From Mytilus galloprovincialis (Eukaryota; Mollusca; Bivalvia; Mytilida; Mytilidae): a DNA stretch of 64,000 nucleotides. Of the stretch, positions 10,401 through 23,419 are shown piece by piece (position 1 is the first letter of the stretch; each line of letters begins with the position of its first letter). The notes beneath the pieces are model-generated. The model searched no databases. It had not been told where the DNA came from and saw only the letters and a list, made by a program, of their open reading frames with translations. Location of the stretch: positions 98,723,743-98,787,742 of the forward strand of contig NC_134839.1 in assembly GCF_965363235.1 (NCBI RefSeq), written 5' to 3'. Both the position numbers and the translations under genes were made by a program.

Positions 10401-13300
10401 ACTGTTTTTTAATCAGTTTTGAATATAGAGTCTTAAACTTAAAACTTTCCATCGTCTCAAACCAGTAGAAGTCCCAGTCATGCGTATGCAAAATTAATGT
10501 TATAATTAACGTTAACTTGTAGTTATGACATTTCGACTGATATATATTCAACTGACGAGGGGAATGTGAATGAAAGTTACTGACCGTCAAAACTGTGTAA
10601 TATATTGTTTATTTAAAGTTTTATAGTTTAATATTTTACAGAATTTAATAGTATATGTTGGGTCAAATTGTATTTGTTGTTTTCTAACAAATTGAGTTCA
10701 ACAAAAGTAAGAGCATATAAAAGAAAATAACCTACATAATTTAACCTTCTTAATAGACAAACATCACTTGGATAAAAATGTGCAGTCAAACGACAATTTT
10801 ATGTAACACATTAATAACACAACTTCAGTAAAACAATATCAAGTGTTATATAATGTCAGGTGGCTTGCATTTAGTACAAATCCTTGTTTGATTGTTCAAA
10901 TATAAATCGTATATAGTCCTCAATTTCCAATTAGTTATTCAGTATAATGCAAAGACAAATCGGATTTGAACAAATTTTCTAAATTTTCAACGGAAGCAAT
11001 GGATCAGCGTAATCTTTCCGATAAGACGTGTATGTTATTATTGAGAATGAGGAATGATACAACGAAGGGACACAATAATGCAAGGAATTATTTAGTATGA
11101 AATGTAGTATTAATAATTCTAGCCACGGCTACCTTAAAATGCTGAAGTCTGTTCTCTTCACCTTATGAGAAAATCATATCAAGATTCTATCCTATGATAC
11201 TAATCTGCTTCTGAAATTTGCATTAAATTCATATACAAGGGAAATTGTCCCAAAAGAGTACAAAATGTTAGAACAGGTACTTCCTGCGGGAAGTTGCAAT
11301 GTACACATATTCAGTCTCTGGCAACTCAAACATAACATGAACGTAGGGAAATTAATCAATGACACATTATAAGCTTTTATACGACAACAAATTGCCTTAC
11401 ATATCTACGACAGTTCAAATTTCGAAAACGAAATTCAGGAGGATTCGTTTTTGATCGGTTATTCATTTTTGTAAACTAAGAGGACAGATTATTAATTTTC
11501 TGCACTATTGACGCAAGATTTTTTATTTTCATTAAAGCAAGGGACTGATTGTTCATTTTCACAACTATATTTATGATATTCGAAAATATACAATTTTTTA
11601 ATGATTTGTTTATTATAAATAATACATGTATAGTCAAGTCATTATGTACTATTTAATCAGAATTAATCATCATCCTCTGCAGAAATGAATAGTTTATATT
11701 CCCAACTGCATTTACATGTATTGCATATATACATAGTATTAAAGTTTGGTTGTAACCAGCCTCTTTAAAAAGTATTGGCAAACATATTTCGCCGAGCGGA
11801 GCGATGTAAATTTTTTTAAGGGTTTTACAGCCACTGAAGGCCCAAGAAGCTATAGAACATATGATGCAAAAACCATGCTTTCTGAGTGTTCCAAAGACCC
11901 TTTCATAACCTGAAAATGCAAGTTTTGTTTTACAAAATGTATAAATTCAGTGTAAGACTTAAGTTTCTAAAGGGACAACATCAGAAGACCAAAGTGCATG
12001 TCAGATTAACTAAAAATGGAATTCACTTAGTTATGTCTGTGGCTGCTTTTTTTTAAACTCATGATCAAGTTCATAACAAAATTACTAGATAACAAAAGGT
12101 ATGCAACACTAACAAAATACAGAAGGGCAATCAACGAACAAAAGACAAATAAATAAGAAACATTGATCCCGAAAAATCAGGGCTACGTCTGAGGGAAAAC
12201 AGAACTTGGTTCTTGCAAGGCACTCGCCTTGAACACAATTTCATATGGAGACGAGCGTTTGGTTTTGAAATTTCCTACACGAGGCATTTGCCTCAATGTA
12301 GTTACGGCCCTGTTTAAATAAAAGTGAGGTAAGGTTTCCTGAGACAATATACCTCAAATTAAATTAAACCAATTTTCAGACACTTCAAGTATATTCAAAT
12401 AATATTTATACTTTTATTATTAAAAAAAATTCACATTTTTTTTTTTGGAAAAAAGATGAACTTATGAAGAATCTGGTGCCATCTTATACTTTCGATTAGA
12501 CCTGCTGAGTTACTTATTTTCAATACATTGCAAGTCAGGTAATTTATTTTGAAACTACCACAGAACAAACCATTTATTTTTGTGATAATCAAGGGTGAGT
12601 TATTTATTTTCAAAATCCTCCTGCCCCCCCCCCCCCCCCCACCAGAATATCAAATGGTCGTCCCCTAATTCAACTCATGTTAATAAATTTTCAGGCATTG
12701 GCCTGTAGCGGAAAACGTTTTGCATGTGTTCAGCATGTGGTAACTTCATTAAAAAGGAAAGCATGTCGTATTGAAAAGTGAAACAAGGGAGACACATACA
12801 AGAATATCCGTTTTATTGAATAACCCGGCATTTAATTCTTACATTATTAAGATAAGACGTCGTAGGCCGATACAAAGATTCTGGTAAAAAAAAATACAGA
12901 CGAAAATGATTATTTAGATATTTGAGGAAAAAAAACGGTAACTGCAATTGAGCTATTATTCGGGATCCCAGATTTTGTCTGTCATAATGCACCACTTTGG
13001 CACAATTTTGCGCAATCATAATTCATATCGTTATTACTTTTATTGATGTTCAGCAAATGTGTCATCAATGACCTTTTTATATGTACTGTTCTCACTTACT
13101 TGATACAATAACCTTTAAAATACAACGACATAATTAATGTTTTCTCACTAAATAGAAATACAGTTGAAAGAGTTTATTTGTTACCATATCGGGTTTGACA
13201 TCATTTTTGAGTTTCTATCACATTTCAGCAGGTTTTGTACACAAAAGTCTGAACTACAACTGAAGGTAGGATAAAAATGTTTACATAATTAAATTTTGGG
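10400..13300. other. Upstream half of duplication unit 1, no gene seen
   Basis: AT-rich DNA with blocks shared with 24630-26400 in unit 2. It contains a C-run of 17 at 12624-12640. No exon with conserved splice signals or coding bias was recognised; the short ORFs present are not shared with unit 2. Confidence 0.5.
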
Positions 13301-13303
13301 TGT

Positions 13304-14004
13304 TAAAAGGGGCACTAGCTGTCAAAGTCATGTTCACTTATTTGTCTCAAATTCTCATATTTGATTTATAACATACTAAAACGTAAATCCAAATAACAAT
13401 AAGTCTGAAAAAACTGCTAAGAAAACATGTATTCGATGATAAATATCAAAATTTAGTGTGTTTTTCAGTCATGACACCATCTATTTAACCATCGAGATGA
13501 CCTCTCGATACTGACGATGGTCACATAACCCGATATAAACATAAACCTAAATATAAATAGATTGCGACATCGTGCAATAGGATTTGTATAGGTCTGTTTG
13601 ATTTCATGTTTAAGGTTAAATAGAAAATAAAGTAATTAACGTTTTCACCTGTATATGAATGAATACTTGTTGGTCAAATCTGTAAATAAAAATTGTTTAC
13701 CTTTGTTTCACTTTCAATGTTGACCTTCTTTTCTTTTGAATGGCTGAACACGACTTATGCATGTATAGCCAATCTCTAGCCAATGGGTTAAACTGAATGT
13801 CACATGAATACGGATTTAATGAGGTCGAATTATCCACTTGCAGGTGAATAATTCTTCAGCAATATTACTTTGCTTCTTTTGACAAAAATGTACCAAATTG
13901 GCTGCTAAAAACGAATTATTATTTCATTAGTTCACTTTTATAAATGATTGAATCAAACTTAATTATACATTTTTTCATATCTCGTAGCTAGTGCCCCTTT
14001 AAAC
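13304..14004. mobile_element. MITE-like element with short terminal inverted repeats
   Basis: The left end AAGGGGCACTAGCT (from about 13309) and the right end AGCTAGTGCCCCTT (to about 14000) are perfect 14-bp inverted repeats. TTAA on the left and TAAA on the right allow a TAA target duplication. The element is about 0.7 kb with no ORF. The corresponding place in unit 2 (about 26400) lacks it, so insertion followed the duplication. Confidence 0.65.
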
Positions 14005-16484
14005 GTTTCAATCATTCATAATTAGGTTTTGATTATAAACCATTCTACTCTACCATTAATTCATTTGTTCCAAAGAACCAAATAGTTCATGTGAGCAAAG
14101 GACAAGAATCACAATTCAGTTTTCAGATATTTTTTTCTTTAAATAACAAAATACTTAATGTCATTTTAAACTTTGTAAACACAAAATGGTAAAAAGAATT
14201 GATAATATTCCCTTATATTTTAAAACTAATATAAACTTATAGACTGGGACTTTTTCTCTTATCAATTTTTTGGATTCTGTTTTGTATTTTTAAATAATGA
14301 GAAGGATCAAAGACTAAATGGCCCGGAGTAATATAATGTTATCATTTTTGGAGGATGTATCAGATTTGAAAATTTCTGTAAATATTGCGCACTTTTGATT
14401 TTGAAATATTGTATTCTGTTTTATACGAATTTAGAAAAAACAAGGATTGATTTTTTTTTGCAAAATATAGAAATCTTTATTTTTTGTACCTTAGACCAAC
14501 TTGCCTTGACATAGGAAAATACACTGTACAAATTGTCAGCAAGCGTACAAATCAGAACGTATTTGGAATGATATTATATAGCCGTATATTAAGTGGTGGG
14601 AAACAATTCCATGAATAAAATTCAGTCAGGTAAATTTCCTTAATTCTTCTTTCTGTCCAATACTTCTAATATTTGGTGTACTCAAGTGCAACAAACTTAT
14701 CAGGAAAAATAATTGAATATATTTAAATATTTAAACAATACAATTACTGCATCTATAAATACTGTAATAGATTATATGTAAATATGTTTATTGAACAAAT
14801 TGCATTGATGCATGAAATATGGGCTGTACAAACCCTTACAGACTTTTGACATATATTAACTTGACGTTACTATTTTTGAAAATGAAATTGACTCCAAGCT
14901 ACTACGATAGCAACAACGAGTCAATATCATATTCATACTATATGTTATATATGAATTAAGGACTTTCACTCAGTTGCCTATATAATAAGTCAAACTATGG
15001 GGCTATAATTAAAATATCCCATGCAGTTTTTCGTATATAAATAAAACAAGATGATGGGTATACGTTATATATCTTCAAACTGGCAAACTCAAGTTTATTA
15101 TTATTACTAGATCACAGACATTTTGTATACACCTGCTCGAAAGAGTACAGGTATTCTTATGATTGTCCTCCGTCCGTCAATCTTTCGTTTTCCATATGAT
15201 AAATTGAGAACCTTTTTTTTCTCTTAGGTAGTTGAAATTAAAATGGACTGCTTGGACCTGTTAACACTTCTCTTAAATTCCTATTTGGTTTATTTCACTT
15301 TTACATGTACTGTTGTTGATTTATATCACATGATAGTTTGAAGTATCTAAAATGCACTGTATTTCCAGACTTTAAAGAGGGTGGTAAAGGGTTATTTTCG
15401 TGCAACGTGTTTTGTCACTATTATTTCTCGTGCAGTCGTGAAAAGGGTTCGTTATTCACCGTGTTTCGTGAAATCGGTAAAAAGATCAACGTGCAAGCAC
15501 ATATTTTTGTTCATTCATCATGAAATGGCAATTTTATATCGCGTTCTTCCGTGCAGAAACACTCCCTTTACGCCCTTTTTCAAATTGATTTACATTTTAA
15601 TCGAATATTTTGGATAACTAAGGACAGCATAAGATCGATTTATGTCGTGTTCATTCTTTCTGTTCCTGAGTATTGATACTTGGCTGTTCAAACAATTCAA
15701 ACTGTTAGGATTTCCAGATAATAAATGAACCACAACTTCTGGAAATTAATTGAAACTTAAATGGAACGTGTTAGTCCATTAATGACAGGTTAAATTCGAT
15801 TCTCTTTGTTTCGATTTTATTGCTCTAAGTTAATAATAATTCATTGGAAACTTTTCAAAATTGATTCTGAAATTAAATGAAAAACCACTTAAAAACATAT
15901 TGGAGAGCACAACAAACCACAATTTCAAAACAATATTAAATGAACAAACAAAGACAAACAATAATTATCAACATATGGTTCCTATAACTCTTTTCATGAC
16001 AGAACGGACTTATCAAAGGTTAATAAAAAAACAAAAAAAAACTCGTATCGTGGGTACTGAAGTCTGTTCCAAACTTTTAGATCACTATTACGTGTTTGCT
16101 GTCGTTAGATGGTCAAACAAGGATTCATCCAAACTAGGGCCAGTGTTTGTTTTGGTTTTGCTATTATACATTTCTTTGGTTAGAAAATAAATAGTATAGT
16201 ACTGAATCCATGGGAACAAATTTGTATGGGAAGTTGATCTGTTGCGTTCCTTATTTATATTTATGCTGTTGAAAAAAACATATGATATGATTAAATGTTT
16301 TCATTTTGGCTTCCAAAAAATTTGTCTAGTTTACCAGAAACACCTGTCGGTTGTACTGAAATTAGTACACGGTATATGTTTAAATTACAAGTTGTCAGCA
16401 CATTCGTACATTATTATCTTAGTATAAAATGAAAAAGTATAAGATACAAAAAGAAAAAAGAAAATAAAGCAAAGTAAAATTAAA

Positions 16485-16842
16485 GTCATTTTATTGGAAT
16501 AACCGTTTCACAAATGATATCGGATATGTTCCTTACGTCGTAACTACAATCCCCTTCCCTTTTCGTGAATGTGACCTACCGAATTAGACTATTTACCGGA
16601 TCTGTTATCACATAAGCAACACGACGGGTGCCGCATGTGGAGCAGGATCTGCTTACCCTTCCGGAGCACCTGAGATCATCCCTAGTTTTTGGTGGGGTTC
16701 GTGTTGTTTATTCTTTAGTTTTCTATGTTGTGTCGTGTGTGCTGTTGTTTGTTTGTCTTTTTCATTTTTAGCCATGGCGTTGTCAGTTTGTTTTAGATTT
16801 ATGAGTTTGACTGTCCCTTTGGTATCTTTCGTCCCTCGTTTA
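16485..16842. repeat. Rpt-D dispersed repeat
   Basis: Nearly identical to 26670-27015 in the same orientation and to the complement of 32290-32620 and 62208-62380. Landmarks are 'ggaataaccgtttcacaaat', 'ccttccggagcacctgagat' and 'ggtatctttcgtccctc'. The high similarity between copies implies recent spread. It lies just downstream of the SCP gene 2 stop codon. ORFs across it (about 80-120 aa) are repeat-borne and not genes. Confidence 0.8.
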
Positions 16843-16899
16843 ATGTCTTTAAATGCTAAAATAATAGAATTACAAATTAAAAAGATGGTCAAAACTCAC

Positions 16900-17474
16900 T
16901 CATCTTGGAATATGGCATGCAACGTACTTTTTTGTAAAATATTTATCATAGAAGTCCATTTTTGTACACATCATACACACAATAGCAACAAAAACAACCC
17001 AGTCATCGATATATTCTTGGATTGGAATGGTGCCATGGCTTGGTTTGTAAAGCTCAAATGCTTGTTGAAGTACTTTTTTGTTGTCATGGCCTAAAGTTTT
17101 AAAAGCGTTCACATAGTTGTCTAAAGAAATCATTTTGGTTTTGTCGGTATCAATTACATTTGCTATGTGTTCAAATAATGATTTAACTGTGGCAAGGAAA
17201 TTAGTTTTTTTTTCTGCATATTCTTTCTGGAAGTCATCAAGAAATTCTCCTTTTGAAATTTCATGCTTTCCTCTGAGAATATATGTATTCCACCATTTCT
17301 CTATTTGATCATCAGCAAGTTTTCCTACTTTTTTGTTAAGACCCTCAACAACTGGAAACTGTTTGAGCGTAAAGTCGACATCCGCCTTTGTGATTTTTCC
17401 ATCGTGATTTACGTCCAGTGAGTCAAACCAGTAACTCCACTTTTCCCGCAAGAACTCTATGTTACCAGAAGACA
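16900..17474 (-). CDS. Sarcoplasmic calcium-binding protein-like, gene 2 (coding exon; altered C-terminus)
   Basis: An EF-hand protein of the SCP family, paralogue of gene 1 in the second duplication unit and close to it over residues 1-164. EF site 1 (21-32, DVNHDGKITKAD) is canonical; site 3 (109-120) is DTDKTKMISLDN, with the same missing glycine and Asn at position 12. After 'DDWVVFVA' a 22-nt deletion relative to gene 1 shifts the frame, so the usual SCP tail is replaced by about 27 unrelated residues ending at TGA, giving 191 aa. The exon starts after an AG acceptor (17475-17476) with 'TG TCT TCT'; the A of the ATG comes from 20266. Most of the frame is intact, so it may be a functional variant or a young pseudogene. 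Confidence 0.75.
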
Positions 17475-17809
17475 CTGTATGGCAAAAAAAAAAGAAGATA
17501 TTTTTCTATTTGTAATTAATGAAACTTAAAAAAAAGATAAAGATACAATCAGAAACTTTTGATTTGCCATCGTTTTTGGACGACACATGTTATTAAAATC
17601 TGAAAATGCAATTTAAATTAAAATCTCAAGTTTTGTCATTTAAGTTGTACAGCTGACATATAATGTCATGGATTCCTTTTTGAGTGGTTAAACTTTCCCT
17701 TTCAGAGTCGCTCTCTCCAAAAGTACAAAGATGGTTGTCATAAGAAAAGATAGCTCCAAGTAAAATTCATAACAGAAAGTACTTTATAAAATTGAAAAAA
17801 TGTAAAAGC

Positions 17810-18060
17810 CCTAACACATATAACGAATGGAAAATTAATGTCATATTCCTGACTTGGTACATGCTCTTTAAATAAAAAATTGTGGATTTAACCTGGTTTT
17901 ACAACTTACTAAACCTCTCCCTAGACAGTCGCATATAATTTGATTATATTGACAGCAATATGTGAGCAAAACAAAAAACAGACATAATAGGTCAAAACGT
18001 CAAAAATTGGGTTACAGCTATTTTCATTGTAATATAATCATAATCACTATAATCAAAGAG
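17810..18060 (+). repeat. Rpt-A copy in the SCP gene 2 intron
   Basis: Matches 22425-22640: 'gtcatattcctgacttggta', 'cctggttttac', then 'gacagtcgcat'. It lies inside intron 2 of gene 2, which is 2791 nt long against 292 nt in gene 1; insertions like this explain the growth. Confidence 0.6.
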
Positions 18061-20265
18061 CTGATAGCTCTGAGGTGGAAGAAGGTGAACAAAAGGTTAC
18101 TTGAATTACCATAAAAAGCAGCCCCAATAACCCAGCCTGCTTTGTTCCATTATCGTTATGACGTATTTTTCTTCTTCAAACAAGAATGTGTCATAAGTAC
18201 ATGGATTTCCCATCCGTACAAGCATTTTCTATGTTCAATGGACCGTGAAAATTAGGCATTATCTTTAATTTGGTAGTAAAATTAGAAAGATCATATATAT
18301 CATAAGGAACACATGTGTACTAAGTTTCACGTTGAATGGATTTCAACTTCATCAAAAACTACCTCCACCATTAACTTTAACCTGAAACAAGACGGACTGA
18401 CAGACCAGAAAATATAATGCCCATAAATGGGGCATAAAAAAAGGTAAGACTTGTTACATACCTGCCAACTTTTGAAAGTTCCCATGGGAGTTTTTAGTGT
18501 GCGACAACAATTTTAAAGGTTACAATTTTTAGCGAAGTATTTTGCGCGATCTGGATTGTTTAGAACAAGTGTCATATTTATATGATGAGCTCACATGCCT
18601 TTTTTCTTGTTGCATGATTCTAGTTATTAAATCAGTAGAAAATATGAACATGTAGCTAGCAGACCAGGGTTTATTTTCTTGTGTAAGAATATATGATGCT
18701 TGTTGAAATTTCCAATTTTGAATTATGCACAAAGATGGACCTTTTACAGGTTGGGACCAACACTCCAAATGAGGGGTAACCCTCATTGGAAGAACATAAC
18801 AACCCTTTGTAAAAAATGAGCACCTTTATATTCATATTATTTGATGAAACTTTCCCCAAGAACTATGCATCTATCAAGTATTAAATGGTCAAAACATGTC
18901 AAAAGAATTTTGTGATGTTTCTAAACTTATATCTTCTTTATTTATTTGACCCCTCATTTAGAAAAGTTGTTCCAAATATAATGAATTTTCCCACTTTGAG
19001 TTAAAAATGCTTAAAATTTTCTTTCTTTCTTTTCAACAGTAAAATGACACCTTGTTTAAGGGACAGTCTTTCATTTAAGGAGGGACACCATATATAATGA
19101 GAGGGGGGGGGGGGGGGGGGGTTCCCCACCTGTTTGTTGGTCTTTGTGAAAAAAAGAATAGTACATTGTGCTTTAATTGAATACAAAAATAACGTATTAT
19201 GTCAATAAATAAGAGAAAAAACTACTATTCAGTATTATCTCTATGGTAGTACTGCATCATTGAATTTTGTCAATCAGCCCTGCTTTTATCCTTAAGCTGT
19301 GTAAGAACCCTCTTTGCAGATGAAAATTCACATGCGACAGTGCAATGTTCACGATTTTACAACTAGATAAAAACAATAAAGTTCAAAATCTAGCATGTTA
19401 GAATAATATTCAGAAAAAACGTTTTTGATTGGCTTATTAATTTGATCATGAGAAACAAAGAATTTAATTGGCTGAACACGACTATTTTACCTTCGGAACA
19501 AAATAAGGAACAGATGATTTTCACTAAATCGTGTTTTAGAGGTTTTTTTTAACGATACCCTTAATAATAATATTTTTTAATAAATGCAAGGACGTATTAT
19601 AAAACGTCCTTGATAAGAGTGAATAGAATGAACACAGGGCGAACGTACTATATGGTCGAAAGAACTCAGGACGAACAGACCAAGGGCGAACATGTAAACA
19701 AGGCTAGTCGACCCGATACCAAATTCACGCATGCGTACTACAAATATCTACATTAAAAACATCTGGTTACAAGTAAACAAACAACGTTCATGTAGATGAG
19801 ATGAAATCTAATAATTTACATAAATAAAAGGGTACATATTTACGATAGTGAGTGTTTTTCAATCTTAATTTACAAATTAAATGATTCAGATGCTTAATCA
19901 TGTGTAAAAATCGGTATAAAGAAGTCGGCACCATAGGTCTTCAGAAGACTTGAAGTCTTCTTCCACCAAAAACAAATAGCTGTTTCAACACAGAAACCCA
20001 AAACGTCATATAGGAAAAGTATGTTAGCAATTATAAAGGACAAGCAATCAAAACTGAGCATAGGACAAGTAACAATCCACATCATAATTAAAAAAGGTTT
20101 AAAATATACAAGGAGAAAAGTGGGGTCTATATCACGAAATAGATATGATAAATAATGTCAGTACCTAGTACCTAGAAATCGAATCTATACTTCAAGACCA
20201 TCATGTATTATAAGTGAAAATGAAACGCATCCCAATGTACTATTTGACAATGCATAAATACTTAC
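18060..20265. other. Remainder of the enlarged SCP gene 2 intron
   Basis: AT-rich, with a G-run of 19 at 19103-19121. Short ORFs are present but none has coding features. No exon is predicted between 17475 and 20265. Confidence 0.45.
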
Positions 20266-20311
20266 TCGAAGTGGTAGGGATTGTCTTTGACCACACATCA
20301 GTGTTTTCTAT
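20266..20311 (-). other. SCP gene 2, exon 2 (5' UTR plus the A of the start codon)
   Basis: A 46-bp exon between acceptor TTTTTTAACAG and donor GTAAGTAT. It ends ..CTTCGA, so splicing to 17474 gives CG-ATG-TCT-TCT. It is homologous to 8586-8637 in unit 1 with both splice sites conserved. Confidence 0.7.
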
Positions 20312-20754
20312 CTGTTAAAAAAGTAGAACAAGTACTAACAGTCAGTATTATACAACAAAGACTTGGTAAAAGTTACAAAAGTAAACAATTTCATTCATGT
20401 CCTTTGACTTCTGTGAAATAAAAGAGAATATATACGAGCCAGGCCATCATTTTTTTCCCGACGTAGTCAGTATAGTTTCGGTTTGTGCCCTTTGAACTTA
20501 AGGACGCTTAACTATGGCAACACAATACGCATACTCGAAAATCCTTTCTGTGATTGGACAAAATGCTGTCATGGTGGGTGATTTGGTTGTGTTTGAAAAA
20601 AACGTGATGGTGATGGTAAGCAAATGAAAAACTATAAATATTTGAACTAGATCTTACAAAGATTTATATTTTTATTAAAATAATTGTTTCTCCAATAGTT
20701 CTTTGCATCCGTGACAGCTGTTTATTCGGGACAATTGGGTAGAAATAAGAAAAG

Positions 20755-21480
20755 ACCATTGACTTGCCCAAAGGGCAAGCTAATATCTAGATTAACTTGC
20801 CCTTGTATCTGTTAACTTGCCCGACTAATGCGGACGGCGTAGCCGTCCGCGCCGACGAGCATAGCTCGTCGCACTTACGGCGAGGGGTCTGGGGGCCGCT
20901 TAAGGCACCCAGAAGCTCTGGGGTAAATGGTGCCAAATCCTGCATTCTAGACCTCTCCTGGCAGATGATTTCAAGTTTCTATACACCCTTTTTTAAACAA
21001 AAACTTTTACTTTTACAAAAAAAAGTGACAAAAAAATTTCATTGTATCGACTTCCTTTCACGATTAGTAGCGGAAATCCCCGAGCAGGTGCGACTGAACA
21101 TTATAAAACGACGGCGCTCATTGGCTTACGCATATGATAGGAATTGACCAATAGAATTATTCGGGACAAACTACGATGTTTACGATTTTCCTGGCATGCG
21201 CATATGAAATAAATAAAGACGGCGAAAATAGTAATACAATAATACACAGTTGTACATCGTACAAAATTACGTCTGACATAGTTATACAAATATTTTATTG
21301 GCACAAATTCATTAACAATAAATGTTTAAGACCTATTGCATATATTATTATATTAATTGACATGATAGAATGAAACACAAACACAAAATTTCAACTTGCC
21401 CGGCGGACAACTATGTGATGAGATTCACTTGCCCGCTGCAGATTTTACTTGCCTCGGGCAAGCGGGATAGCGCTTATTTC
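20755..21480. mobile_element. CTTGCCC-rich element, unclassified
   Basis: Clusters of (A)CTTGCCC and its complement GGGCAAG occur at both ends (20762-20825 and 21390-21465), and an ORF-poor core lies between. The left side carries two adjacent hairpins with 3-nt loops (20830-20872). The remnant ends near 'cgcttatttcgaaccctg'. I cannot name the family. An ORF starting in it (about 20797) is repeat-borne. Confidence 0.45.
20830..20872. other. Paired GC-rich hairpins
   Basis: CGGACGGC-GTA-GCCGTCCG and, after 2 nt, CGACGAGC-ATA-GCTCGTCG form two consecutive perfect 8-bp stems with 3-nt loops, a conspicuous GC island in AT-rich DNA. They belong to the surrounding repeat and could act as a protein-binding or terminal structure. 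Confidence 0.6.
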
Positions 21481-21797
21481 GAACCCTGAATTATTATATA
21501 ATTTTTAATGTAAACTTTGTTATACGAACGTAGATGACTTTTAGAACGCACCTACGCATGTGAGATTTCCGCGGGGTTTTGGTGAATGTAAACAGAAAGA
21601 TACGAGGACCGAGAATACTGAACACAAACAGAGAAAACGTTATTTAAATGGTATCTTTGTGCTTCTGAAGGTTATTGAAATGATAGTTTTAAACATATGC
21701 TCAAATTTAAATACGTCGGATATCTTTTTTAAAGATAGTTCTTGTTTAAAGTTATAATAGTGTATACTTGTTAGCTCAAACCATTTTTATGCCTCGT

Positions 21798-22062
21798 TCA
21801 CACGGATATTTAATTAATTCGAATTGAATTCGAATCGAATGCTAATCGAATTCGCTTATCTCGTTCACACACTCTTCTTTTTTAATTCGAATTGATTCTA
21901 ATTGGTTAAGTCGAATTAGAAATACGTTTTTGTTAATATGAATCAAAAGTTAACGTCGTTTGGACAGTATTAGCGAATTTGACGCGCATTGTAATTCGAA
22001 TTAGAATTGACGTTAGGACGTAAAACGTTTCTAATTCAAATTACGTGTGAACTCAGCATCAC
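21798..22062. mobile_element. Palindromic MITE with GTTCACAC ends
   Basis: The left end reads ATGCCTCGTTCACACG and the right end CGTGTGAACTCAGCAT, an imperfect inverted repeat. Between them are iterated AATTCGAATT-type words and their complements, making the whole about 265 bp strongly self-complementary. There is no ORF. Confidence 0.6.
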
Positions 22063-22324
22063 TATCGGTAGAATATCAAAACGTTTGAAAGAAATCTTTT
22101 TACACAGCAGTGTTATGTGTAGTTCAAAATGATAGTATTTATAGGTTGCATTTCTGTGAATGTAGACAATGCAATTTCCCATACAACTTCCCTTTACGGC
22201 TAAAACTGTGCCACTTTACTTGAAGTTTCGTGAAAAATTATATCCTAGAATTGAAAGTTGATATGCACTACTATTTTATTGAAAGGTCAAATAATAAGAC
22301 TGTGCGGCATAATTTCAACATTTA

Positions 22325-23110
22325 TATACCTCTAACTTAAAATCACAAAAATACTGAACTCCGAGGAAAATTCAAATGGAAAAATCAAATGATAAAACAC
22401 ATCAAACGAATGGACAACAGCTGTCATATTCCTGACTTGGTACAGACATTTTCAAATGTAGAAAATGGTGGATTGAACCTGGTTTTATAGCGCTCAACCA
22501 CGCACGTGTATGACAGTCGCGTCAAATTCCATTATATTTACAACGATACATGAACAAAACAGACATAAATGGTAAAATTGTCAAAATAAGGGTACAGCAG
22601 TCATCACCGTGTCACAATCTCAATAAGAACAAAAACAAACAAATATTTAACTAAGAAGCACAAAATAGCATCTATCAAATTTAACAACCACATTCGTTAA
22701 TTACTTATATGAGTATTTTGAATCAATCCATAAAGGATTGAGGTCATGTGACTGAATGACACATGTTAACATCAACTCTTAGTATAGAGTCGCGTGTTTG
22801 ACGTCAGAATGTAAACGTCATACACGGAGAGATATAAAATTATTTTGTCGTTCTAAGTATTTTCAAATATAATTAAACATAAACATAATGGTATAATAAT
22901 AGAACAACTACAACATAATGACGGGATGTTTAAAAGTACAGAGCCACGTCAGATTGATATACTCGAAAACAGATCAAACAGTAAAAGTTATATTAGCCTA
23001 ATAATAGAACAAAGACAAATAAAAGTACAATATAACACGTTATTAAGATGATAAACAACGTCAGTACGCAGAATCTATACACCAAAACCATCATGTATTT
23101 TTGTGTGAAT
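22325..23110 (+). repeat. Rpt-A, longest copy in the window
   Basis: Runs from 'aaatactgaactccgaggaa' through 'cctggttttatagcgctcaa' to 'aacaacgtcagtacgcagaa'. Parts match 1-430, 10025-10160, 17810-18060 and the complements of 25430-25730 and 54650-54950. It is non-coding. Confidence 0.65.
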
Positions 23111-23419
23111 TTGACACGAAAATGTATTAACAAGGTCTTGTTACGAGACGTAAATTATCACACATATTTTCCTTCAACAATTTTTTAATTGACGCAATTA
23201 TTAAATGTTGTCGAGGTCATTTTAAAACTAGATATCTTTGGTGAATATAGAATTATGTTTTAAATTTTAGATTGAAATATGTTTTACTTATTATAACAAG
23301 ATAACTTGATTCGTTTTTGTTACACTTCAGTTTAATCATGTATATCTATTATATAGTCATTTTATAAAATTTACTGTTTGCAAAACTATGTTTTATTCTT
23401 GATAATAATGATGTTTTTG

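Larger units (their letters stand above)
5370..14300. repeat. Segmental tandem duplication, unit 1 (contains SCP gene 1)
   Basis: Ordered blocks match unit 2 (14660-26580): 5460-5580 with 14720-14850, 6950-7090 with 16180-16300, the SCP exon at 7743-8293 with 16900-17474, 9300-9960 with 24000-24520, 10960-11330 with 24630-24960, 12790-13260 with 25920-26370, and 14230-14270 with 26530-26570. Order and orientation are kept and identity is well below 100 percent, so the event is old. The unit lengths differ through later insertions. Intergenic parts hold no other gene that I can see. Confidence 0.75.

Noticed and set aside
16653..17094. ORFs of 79 and 119 aa on opposite strands
   Set aside because: Mostly inside Rpt-D and its junction with the SCP exon; identical peptides recur at 26749-27130 and 62147-62422 wherever the repeat occurs.
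20797..21147. 116-aa ORF starting MPLYLLTCPT
   Set aside because: Lies within the CTTGCCC element and its hairpins, with no protein features.
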